Shown: piece by piece, positions 11,630 to 21,348 of the stretch
Numbering within the stretch: position 1 is the first letter of the stretch
Layout: the number at the start of each line of letters is the position of its first letter
Assembly (NCBI RefSeq): GCF_036785885.1
Contig: NC_092312.1
Coordinates: 24,198,001-24,262,000, forward strand
Source of the DNA: Coffea arabica
Taxonomy: Eukaryota; Streptophyta; Magnoliopsida; Gentianales; Rubiaceae
Length of the DNA: 64,000 nt
Direction of reading: 5' to 3'
Translations under genes and position numbers: made by a program
The notes under the pieces: generated by a model
The model's database searches: none
The model's input: the letters and a program-made list of their open reading frames with translations, nothing else
What the model was told of the DNA's origin: nothing

Positions 11630-13875
11630 ATACTCATAACAAGATATTGGAAACAAATATGTCTAATTAAAATTTGATAAAATAGTTGCTTTCTCATTGT
11701 TATTATTAGTTAAACTAGTCAACAATTCAATTCTCATCCAAACAACTAAAGTAGAACCTTTTTTTTACTGCCTCGTGAAGTTGGAGAAGAGCCAACCTCA
11801 CATCAAAGTTATTGTCAAAGAAGGTGCCATACAATTTTTTTTTTTTTTTACTTTTTAGCTGCCATACAAAATTACCAAAGAAATGGCTTACATGAAGGCA
11901 TCTAGTCTTAAAGAGATCTTTTTTTTCCCTTACAGCAAATAACACACACACAAAAACTAATAAATACACACGCACAAGCAGTTAACGAGAGAACGGCCTA
12001 GAAGGCAGTTTAAGGGGGATCCACAAACCAACACCATCCAGCCAATTGGTGACAGGAGGTACGGCTGAGAATCTTAAACCCAAAGTAAAGACCCCACAAT
12101 CTTTCGATGTGGGATGGTTTGCCCAACCCCCCGCCCGTGCACACACACTCACCAGCCAATGGGTTTGTATTTTTTCCCTTTCGGCAAATAACACACACAC
12201 ACAAACTAATAAATACACACTCACAAGCAGTTAACGAGAGAACGGCCCAGAAGGCGGTCTAAGGCGGACCCACAAACCAACACCATCCAACCAATTGGTG
12301 ACAGGAGGTGTGGCTGAGGACCTTAAATTCAGAGTAAAAACCCCACGATCTTTTGATGTGGGATGGTTAAAGAGATCTTACTTGGCATGTTTTAATAAAT
12401 TAACAATATTCCTTGCAAAATCTCACGACTAGTAACTAGGTCAGACTCAAAATTGCCAATAGAGAATAATGAACCCCACAAGATACATAGAATTAGACCA
12501 TACAAAATTTTAGGCTCCATGCAGGATCCAAAGGACGACATCAAGAAAAGGGTTTGGCTTCTTACACTCTCTCAACCTGAGATATTACATGATAGCTTCA
12601 AAGTACCATGAAATAAACCTAAAATAGATAGGCCCAATTGTGCATAAAGTTGATGATTAGCTTCTGGAGGAAGAAGACAAACACTGTCGTTCTTGCGGTT
12701 GCATGGATGTCCAACTGTTCATAAAATTGTGATGGCATCACTTGTCTAATACTCCAAAAACAGCCCTGCTTCTCCGGCGGGGTCTAGGCATATGCACGTT
12801 AGACTTTTATTACATTTTTTTAGAACAACAAAAATCTAGTAAATTTACTGCACATTTTCATGGAAACAAGAATCAAGTCAAATGCTCAAAGATAAGACTA
12901 GTATGCAACCAATAATATCAAATTTCAATAGAAATAAAATTCAAATAAGAGAATACAAAAAGTTTTATTAAAAAAATTCTAAAAACTTGGATCTAATGTC
13001 TAATGCAAAAATAATAAGTGCAAGCAGTGATGCATATCTATCTTATATGCACATTGCATATCCTAAACTTCAGTTTATTGGCAGTGAAACACATACACAC
13101 ACACACACGCACACACACACACTCACTCTCTCTCTTTAAGTACCATTTCTCTGTGTAAATGCATGGGTTTTGAACTTTTGATTTGCTACCACAGTAGATT
13201 TATATATAACAAATGACTCAAGAATGAAGTTAAGATCCTAGCAAGTGCTAGTAGATTCTTTCTAAACCCCATAACATTTAAGGTCTATTCTACTTGTTCT
13301 CCAAATGGTGACAAATGAAAAATTTCCTGGGCATGTTAAGAATTGATCATTTCATTGTTTCTCCATATTGATTTTCAAAAAGTTGTCTTAATATAATTAT
13401 TTCTTGATCAATTGGATAGAAGATAGCTTAAATCTTGGAAGTTTTAGAGAAGTTTCCTTGAAAGATTAAGTTGACATTTATTCAACCAGTCCACACATGA
13501 ATCCACCTAGGAGTACAACTTAAAAAAAAAAATTCTAGAATAGGTTATAAAAATTTGGATTTTTTTAATATTGTTCCTCTCTTTCCCCCCCTGAATTTTG
13601 ATAATATTCCTTTTAATCCAACAACTGCCTCTCGAAAGTGTTAAAACCGTTTGCAATTGCTCTTAACAGTTCTAATGGAACATTGAAACAAAATATATTA
13701 CACAATGCTATTTCTTCTTTCTAATGTTTTGTTTTATGTAACATTGAACTTTTTTAGTTGTTGACTAATAAGAATTACAAGCGAAATAAACATTGCTTTG
13801 ACAATCCAGTTTTGTACAAGTTACTTGCCCAGTTTATATACTAGATTTTACATTATGCAGCCTTTTGCACATTCA
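11630..13875. repeat. Unit 2: fragment of the duplicated unit
   Basis: Starting at ATACTCATAACAAGATATTG, this segment matches 1727-3190 of unit 1 and 38478-40210 of unit 4, including the CA microsatellite (13089-13125). It then passes into a fragment matching the interior of the hAT MITE of unit 4 (13540-13870 versus 41010-41350). It contains no RING exons and no other gene. It is interrupted at 11921-12366 by a separate insertion. Confidence 0.7.
11921..12366 (-). mobile_element. Tandem-dimeric, poly(A)-tailed SINE-like insertion with USE-like 5' ends
   Basis: A 446-bp insertion flanked by a perfect 13-bp duplication TTAAAGAGATCTT (11908-11920, 12367-12379); the empty site is seen at about 2004 (unit 1) and 39232 (unit 4). 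Read on the minus strand it consists of two related monomers (12366-12174 and about 12125-11921). Each starts with CATCCCACATC[G/A]AAAGAT, continues through CACCAATTGG and GTTCTCTCGTTAACTGC, and ends in a GT-rich tract plus GGGAAAAAA. The A-tail and variable-length TSD fit LINE-mediated retroposition. CCCACATCG matches the core of the plant snRNA upstream sequence element, which may be chance. Confidence 0.6.
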
Positions 13876-15547
13876 TCTATGCGCACATTTGGTCCCTAAT
13901 CTATTTCTGAAAGTAAACGTAGTCCCCAATCTATCCAATTTTGCGTGAGAGTGTGCAATTGATGGATTTCATCCAATTTTTAAGAGAAATGAAGTTTTTC
14001 ATTTTGGGTTACCTCTCTTGAGGTCTAATTGAATTACCAATTCAATCTTGAGATTTGGCCAATTGACAATCAGATCCTTGAAGGAACAAATGTGTTTCAG
14101 AAACCCCCTTAGAAAGAAAAGGTAGAAAATAGTAAAAGAAAATTTTACAAAAAAGTAAAGTAAGAAACACTACAAAGTAAACAAATAAAGAACAATCACA
14201 ACAAATTTCTATGCATAAAAGAAAAAATGCACATCTTTTTTGTCCAAAAAAAAAGAAAGACATTAAAATTATCAAAAAAAGGAACCAAAATGAGAGTTGC
14301 ATGTTTGAAAAAATATCACAAAATTTATCTAAATCTTCTTTGCACAGAAAAAGAAAAACAATTTTTTTAAGAAAACATTTTTTGAAATGAAAGAAATACA
14401 TACTCAAAAAATCAAAAAATTAGAAACAAACTATTTTTGACCAAAAATAGAATATACTATAAGCCTAGAAGAAACCAGAACTACATCAAATCAAAATGGC
14501 AAAACTAGTCTAAAGCTTGACGAACGCCCTTAGATGGGTAAGAATCTTAGGAAATTTGAATTCAAGGTTGATGAAGGATTTTGGAGTTACGGGACTTTGG
14601 TTCTTAATTCACGAATCTTTGAACTCGTAGTCGGCGGCACAGACCCACCACCACCCACCACCAGCAATTGGAGAACCTTATTTAAATTAGCCATATATGG
14701 GTCATCCACGTTCCCTATGATCTATCATAGAATAGATTGCTCTTGGCTTGAGGATGGTGTCATGGACTTGGGTAGAAAACTCTCCCACTCCTCCATTTAT
14801 GCATGTTTCAATGTCCACCGCGACAGTGGTGCCAACACTCATCTCAAGAGCTAATGGTAGTGTGGAATAGGTTAGAGCTCAGAGTCAGCAACAACATGCA
14901 ACATTTGAGCTAGTGTTGTAGAGGGGGCATCTTGGGGCCATTTGATCGATGAATTTCCTTAAACTGCTATCACCTCGATTGTATCTGTAGAGGCAGCATC
15001 CCCGCCACCACCACCAGCTGCACCTCTAAGCTGTTGCAGCTGCCACTCTTTCTAGGGGAAACCACCCAGTTCACTATTTCTCCTTAGATTGGAATCACCA
15101 TAATCCACCAAAAGAAAAATGGAAAGAAAGAAATTGAATATAACTCAAATTACATCGAGTGCATGTGACTCTCCTAAATTAGAGAAACCATCTCAATTTT
15201 GAGTTGGTTGTAGCAGAGGGGACAGTGGTAGTGGCAATGGGAGTCAAACAGCTATCGCCAAAGTTCAGCCCCATGCAGACATAGTTGCTGCCTTTTTTCG
15301 CTACCGTGGTTGCTCTTCTACAAAAATAGTCAGGAGTACACAAGAAGTTAATTCTAAGGGGTGGTAAATGTAATTAATCCGAAACAAAATGCATGCAAGT
15401 CATGGCAAGTGACTTCTCGTGCGCCATCATTTCCATTAGAAATTAGACAAAATATGTCAATTGTCCACTTTCGAACAAAATTGAATAGATTGAGAACCAC
15501 CTTTAATTTAACAAATAGATTTAGGATGAAATAATCGCATAGATGAT
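13876..15547. mobile_element. Long-TIR Mutator-like non-autonomous element with gene-like interior
   Basis: The left end (CATCTATGCGCACATTTGG) and the reverse complement of the right end (CATCTATGCGATTATTTCA) align for roughly 110 bp, including TCTATTTSTKAAAKTAAA and CAATCTATYCAATTTTG. Long TIRs of this kind are typical of Mutator-like elements. I could not find a clean 9-bp target duplication. The interior shares its whole length with 1-1383 and contains GC-richer, codon-like patches on the minus strand (around 14880-15060), suggestive of a captured and decayed gene fragment that I do not recognise. No intact ORF is present. Confidence 0.6.
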
Positions 15548-15649
15548 AAATTGATGATCAAAACTACAATTCTCCCATTTTATAAAAGGGATAATTACAA
15601 AAACCTCCCCTAAAGTTTCTGACAATTTTACTGACGTCCCCTGAGGTTT

Positions 15650-18145
15650 TGACCAGTTTTGGCACATTATCATTGACTTGTTGGGTCCTCTATGCTATTA
15701 ATTTTTCTAAAGTTGCCATCGATCTGACTTAAATAGGACAAACTTAAGAGTTTAGAGTGCAAAGTATCCAAAACTAAGAGTTTATTGCACATAGTGTTAA
15801 AAATTGAAATTTAGGGTGCAAAATGAAAAGGTGATACAAGCTTCTGGTGCAAAGTGGAGTTTGTCCTTTTTACTAAATTTAAATCCACAAGCATTTCTTT
15901 ATCTCTTGCACAGCTTTTGAGAAAATGTAAAATTGATATTAACATTGAAGGATGAAAATATAAAAGTGCGAAATTTTTTGGTGCTCTAAGATGAAAACTT
16001 TTATTTTTTGCATAGGGATTTAGCATCAAATCATAAATTTGCCTTAAGAGGGTGAATTTTATTTTGTACCATTTAACTATGTTTCAATTTTTATTTAGGC
16101 CTTGCAATTATAAATTGAGACTCTTTAGTTCTTAAACTATAAAATTATCCCACTTAAGTACAATCATTAACATAATCTCCAAAATTAATAGAATACTAGT
16201 CATTTGAAGAGCATGATTGCATGTTACAAGGGCATAGAAAGAAAATTAGACTGAATAACAACCTAAAAGAAATTTCAAAATTAGAAAATAACATAAGTTT
16301 AGGGTTTAAAATGTCTTAATTTAGAATTCAGGGAACAAAGTAGGAATCGGTGAAGTTTAGAGGTTAAAATGCCATAATTTATAGTTTAGAAACCAAAATG
16401 AGAATCAAGATTCAGTTGGAAGGTCCAAAATGATTTTAAAAAAAAAAAGTGAACGGAAGGAAGAGGTTCCCGGAGAAGCTTGTGTGCTCTTGTTCAGAAT
16501 GAACTCCACGATGTCAAACTAATATTTGCTTGTTAGCTTCAAAGGCCTCGTGATTTCAACGGCTACTAGAAGTATAGTTCAAAAGTTAGGTAGTGCGGTT
16601 AAAGAAGTGGCCAGAACCAAAGGCTCAAGCTGGTGGCACACACCCCACATGGCTGCTGCTTCCCTCGCTATTGCTGAACGTATCCCTTTGGTTGATTTCG
16701 TCCTCGAAGTTCGCGACTCAAGGGTAAGGCAGGGGGAAAAATCTGGCTTCTGGGTCCTTTTAATTGCAAACAAACTGTTTGCTGAAATATCTGAATGAGT
16801 TGTCTCTTCTGTTTTTGCTTCTCTTTGGGTTTGTTTGTCCGCTGCCCTTGTACTTACGTTATGAGTTTCTGAATTTTAACGTTTGGGTTGTCATCATTTG
16901 GTTGATTGACGAAGTAAATAGTAGAATATTGATGTTGATTTATGCATTAAGGAACGTCTGTGTGCTTATGCTCATTTTATTTATTTATTTTTAAAGTATA
17001 TTTCTGCTTTGTTTGTTTATTTTTCAATTGCTTTTTTCTTCTTTTTGGTTCAGATTTTTTTTTTTTTTTTGGTTTGTACGATTCCTAGATTCCTTTGTCA
17101 TCAGAATGCAGCCAACTCGGTGATTTATTGTCTTCTCTGAGGCGTGTCATAGCTTTGAACAAGGCAGACCTTGCAAAACAATCAGATATGAAGGTGAGTA
17201 TCTATCCTAATAGTAAAATTTGGTGGTAATCATGCAAGCTATGAATGTTGAACTCTTTGTTGCAGAATGCTAGATTTACATCACCCTTTTGGCTATCAAA
17301 AGATTCATTGTATGTTTAATAAAAGTTAATCATATGCATAACATAACGGTTATTAGGATATATTATCATAGAAGAATGACCAACATGGGTTTGTGGACAA
17401 TTTGAAGTTGTTCTAGGAGATTAGATAGAAGCTGGAAAGTTTGATGTCTATGGTGAATGCTGCTTAATTTTACTTAATCTAACTGAAGCATTCATTGAAG
17501 TTCAGTGTGATATGGTTCCACAATATTTGGTGAAATATCTTATGTAAGAAAGTTGATTAGTTGGCATGACTAATCAAATTTTTGTTAGGCAGAAGTTCTC
17601 AATCACTAGATGGTGAAGTCTTTACAAGACAGTCCATCCTAGGGTCTGATGATTGCTTCAATTGCTTGGTGATGAGAGATGTTTACCATGGATAGTAATA
17701 CTGACTATATAAGTAATTGGAGATTGTAATTTGGGACAACAGGAAGAAACTTTTTGAGACTGGTTAATACTTTTTTCTTGGTTGGCTACAATGAGTTGGC
17801 AGTGGCATCTGAAGAACTAGTACTTCAAATTACAACATCTTCAATATCTATTACAAGGAAGGGTATTGTCGGTTGACATTTTTATCTTATAGCAACCTTC
17901 AATATATTAGACAAGGATGAGATTTGGGGGATCACATTTCCACTCTTGTAGTGTACTTGTGATTCTAAATATGAATACATCACTCTTAGTAGGATTTCCT
18001 TCATGGGAAGAAAATTTTGGCCTTTGGTTACTTATCTACTTGATCCTGTTCATCTGATTCATCATATTTGCAGTTATATGCATATAAACATCTGACACAC
18101 TATCATTCACGCATGGAGTAGGTAATTTAACCAACAGAAGATTTA
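15650..18145 (+). repeat. Truncated duplicate of the GTPase promoter and 5' gene region
   Basis: Collinear with about 25355-28015: it shares TTTGGCACATTATCATTGA, the right half of the MITE at 24979, the proximal promoter, exons 1-2, introns 1-2 and the start of exon 3. Similarity stops near 18145. Unlike the source copy, it lacks the SINE-like insertion of 26077-26323. The 60 bases before it (15590-15650) look like the truncated left end of another MITE. Confidence 0.85.
16550..18145 (+). pseudogene. Truncated DAR GTPase (SIN2/DGP2-like) pseudogene
   Basis: Exon 1 (16550-16723) and exon 2 (17089-17193) have exactly the lengths and splice sites of the intact gene at 26548, but the initiator ATG is GTG (16550). 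The family-defining DAR triplet at the exon 1/2 junction reads DSR, while the G4 motif is retained as NKAD. Exon 3 is recognisable around 18112-18145 but degraded, with an in-frame TAA and no usable continuation. Exons 4-8, which carry the P-loop (G1) and DTPG (G3), are absent. A transcript could still be made, since the promoter-proximal region was copied, but no GTPase can be produced. Confidence 0.9.
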
Positions 18146-19828
18146 CTAGCGAGGCCTTGTAAACCACGTTACTCATAAAGGGAACATTAGATGTGAGTTA
18201 ATATATGCTCTGTAGATACAATAGGTTTTGTTATACAATGCCTTATGGCATTAATTTGAAAGTTTCTAGTGACAAGGTGTCAATGGGACTCTAATGGAAG
18301 TGTAAATAAGTAGGATGAGAGAAGATCTGTTCAAAAACTAAGAAATGTTATTTCATAGGAGTTTTAAAATCCTAAGCCCAAAGTGAGCGCTTAAAAAGAG
18401 GAAAACAAGTACAGATAGATTTTCTAAGGACAACCCACCTGCTTTATACTATTTCACTTTATGCATTAAGGTGTTCTAAGAACATTACAGGCAAAATTAC
18501 ACCAACTTGGTGGTAAGGATATGTATACTGTATACGTATCTTTCTTTGCCAAGTACAATGCTTGAATTAAGGTGTTATGATGACATTCAAGTCAAAATTA
18601 AATAATTTGTCAGAGGGATATAGTACATGACTTTTTTGTAAAGTAAAATCAATTAAACAAAAAAAAAATTTAAAATCAATCAAACTTTTTCAAGCAACCA
18701 GCTTATACAATTTTTATTGCTTTTTGATTCTTTTGATTTGTAAACTATCACAGCTATATCAGAAGATTTGATTTATGCATCCATGAATGATAATCGCCAT
18801 GGGTTTTCACCTTTTGATGTGTGAACTGTAACATGAAAACTATATATTTTCACCTGAAGACATGAGACTGAAAAATGAAAAAGCTACAGAAGAGAGCTGT
18901 TTTTTTGTTCAAGCATTCAAGGCCCACGAGAACATTAAATTAAGGCATTCTGATCCAAGTTATATGCGAAGAATGTGACTTAGCTCAGATCTAGGCTTGG
19001 CAAGTGGATTCGCAGATCCTCTGTTAATGTATATTCATGTCATCTTGTATTTAGAAAAATTTAGGCAATAAATTGGTAAAGTAATTAAAAAGTAGGCTTT
19101 GGCAAGTTTGATTAATATATGAAAAGGAGTAATACGATAGTTAATTTTAAGACTAATATTTAGAGAAGTCTCATAATTTACAAAAATACTTGATTAGGCT
19201 TTCGCGTTTCTTATTATGGGCATATAATGTCAAGATGTTATATTCAATATGCAATTTCTAGAAGTATACAGGAATAGATTTAAAGTTGAACAAATTTTGG
19301 GTGATTAAATTATTAGAAAATCTGTATTGAGGGTATTTAAGTCAGTTTTGAACAACTAACAATTAAGAGTCAGATTGCGTGAAACTAACCTTGAAATGCC
19401 AAAATCATTGGATTGAAGCAAGAACAATGAATGGTGCAATAAGTTGGTGGTATAGATTTACTAGATTGAAAGGATGTATGGATTGAGAGGATATGAAATC
19501 AATGGTTAAAAAAATTACCAATTATGAATAACAAAAAATAAAAATTAAGTGCTATTTTTTTGGTTCATTTCCACACTATGAATGTGCACATATCATATTT
19601 TAATATACACATAGATATACGCATAGACATGTGTATAGCTATTTATGTTGAACAATTAATCCAGTATCTCATCTAGAAAACTATGGCTCATTAAAACAGT
19701 AATCATGACTACATTTTTGTCCTGTGAACCTTTGTCCGATAAATGAACGTGACATATATACACGTACTTTTTTTTTTCAAAGTTTGACCATCCCAAGTCA
19801 AGATAGACATCGAAATCACAAGTCGTTT
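18146..19828. other. Intergenic, no gene seen
   Basis: AT-rich sequence between the GTPase pseudogene and the minisatellite. I found no ORF with recognisable motifs, no RNA gene, and no clear TE ends. Short poly(A)/poly(T) runs only. Confidence 0.5.
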
Positions 19829-21000
19829 AAAAAGATACTTATAATTACTCATCCATGCAAAGGATTCTTATAATTACTCATCAGAGTGCAGGTTTTGAAA
19901 TCACTGGTGACTTAAAAGGATGCTTATCAATTATAATTACTCATCAATAAAGGATACTTATAATTACTCATTAATGTATCCTTTTGGAATGAAATAGGGC
20001 AAGTTCCCAAATCACAGTTAGATTAAATGGATAATTATAATTACTCATCAATGTACAGGTTTCAAAATCACAATGGTGGTTTAAAAGGACACTTATAATT
20101 ACTCACCAATGCACCCTCTTAGAACAAAACAGGATAGGTTCTGAAATCACAGGTGGTTAAAAGGATTCGATTCTCATAGCTACTCATCAATGTACCATTT
20201 TTAGACAAAGTAGGACAAGTTCCCAAATCACAGGTGGCTTGAATGACAAGTGGTTTATTACTCATCAATGCACAGGTTCCAAAATCACAGGTTGCTTAAA
20301 AGGATATTTATAACTACTCATCAATGCAAAGGATATTTATAATTACTCATTATCTACCCTTTCAAAATGAAACAGGGCAGATTCTGAAATCTCAGGTGAC
20401 GTAAAAGGATACTTATAATTACTGATTAATGCAATGAATACTCTTAATTGCTTATCAATGCACCCTTTTAAAGCGGAGTAGGACATGTTCTCAAATCACA
20501 GGTAACTTAAAAGAATAGTAATAATTACTTATCAATGCACAAGTGAATTAAAAGGATACTTATAATGACTTATGCAAAGAATCTTTATAATTACTCATCA
20601 ATGCACCCTTCTAGAATGAAGCAGGGTAAGCTCCGAAATCACAGACGGTTTAAATGGATACTTATACTTACTTGTCAAAGCACCCTTTTTGAATGAGTTC
20701 CCAAATCATGGGTGGTTTAAAAGAATATTTATAATTACGCGTCAATACGAAAGTTTTGAAATCACAGGTAATTTAAAGGATATTTTTATTACTCATAAAT
20801 GCAAAGGATATTTATAATTACTCATCAATACAGCCTTTTAGAACAAAGCAGGACATCTTCCCAAATCACAGGTGGCTTCAAAGGATACTTATAATTGTTC
20901 ATCAGTGCACAGATTTTGAAATCATAAGTGGCTTAAAAGGATACTTATAATTGTTCATCAGTGCATAGATTTTGAAAGCATAAGTGGCTTAAAAGGATAT
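19829..21000. repeat. Composite minisatellite upstream of CYP88A
   Basis: About 1.17 kb of diverged repeats built from three interleaved modules. The short module is about 29 bp (GGATACTTATAATTACTCAT then CAATGCAAA). Medium (about 58 bp) and long (about 77 bp) modules add CAGGTTTCAAAATCACAGGT or CACCCTTTTAGAAYRAARCA blocks before returning to GGCTTAAAAGGATA. The TATAATTACTCATCAATG core appears at least ten times. The array ends about 60 bp before the TATA box of CYP88A. It has no coding capacity. Confidence 0.85.
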
Positions 21001-21059
21001 GCACAAGACGCAAGACAAATAGAAATAGGCCGCAAAGCTATCTCTGCTATGCCCTTTCC

Positions 21060-21071
21060 CTTATATATATA
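21060..21071 (+). promoter_or_regulatory. TATA box of CYP88A
   Basis: TTATATATATAC lies about 280 bases before the ATG at 21349. It is followed by a pyrimidine-rich stretch and a GA/GT-rich leader (21184-21216), as expected for a plant core promoter and 5' UTR. The start site itself cannot be seen. Confidence 0.55.
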
Positions 21072-21348
21072 CAAATCCAAGCCTTCTCTTGACCCATATT
21101 ACTTTCCTATGTTTTACCCCCATCATCTTTTGTGATTTCTGCCTTTTACTTCTCTGCATCCACATCCTTTTACATAAGACTTGAGAGAGAGACTGATGAG
21201 AGGGATGTGTGTGTGAGTTCTGTACTTTTTTCCTTTCACTTCTTCCCCTGAAAACCCAAGTTTGGTATCCTTTTCAGATTGCTGGTGGGCCCTTTCGGAA
21301 AAAAAACCTCATTGCCTATTCGCAAATCTTACTCCAGCTGATCTCATA

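Larger units (their letters stand above)
1698..11630. repeat. Duplicated unit 1 (RING-gene segmental duplication)
   Basis: About 10 kb that recurs in order, with indels, at 31790-38470 (unit 3, starting internally) and 38470-48900 (unit 4), and in part at 11630-13875 and 48900-57790. Landmarks shared by copies include ATACTCAYAAYAAGATATTG at the left edge, a CA/CT microsatellite (2720-2762), the hAT MITE at 4213, the RING gene on the minus strand and a 57-bp minisatellite upstream of it. Apart from the RING pseudogene at 6049-9145, I see no other gene here; the stretches 1698-6048 and 10100-11630 are AT-rich duplicated intergenic DNA. Confidence 0.8.

Noticed and set aside
14042-14407. 121-codon Phe-rich minus-strand ORF
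   Set aside because: Low-complexity A/T-rich DNA inside the long-TIR element; the equivalent frame is not kept in the copy at the window start.
19829-21000. Regular spacing that could suggest a CRISPR-like array
   Set aside because: Plant nuclear DNA; units are of three different lengths, have diverged repeats and no unique spacers.
21262-21348. N-terminal extension of CYP88A
   Set aside because: Open frame but no ATG; ATG at 21349 gives the expected membrane anchor.
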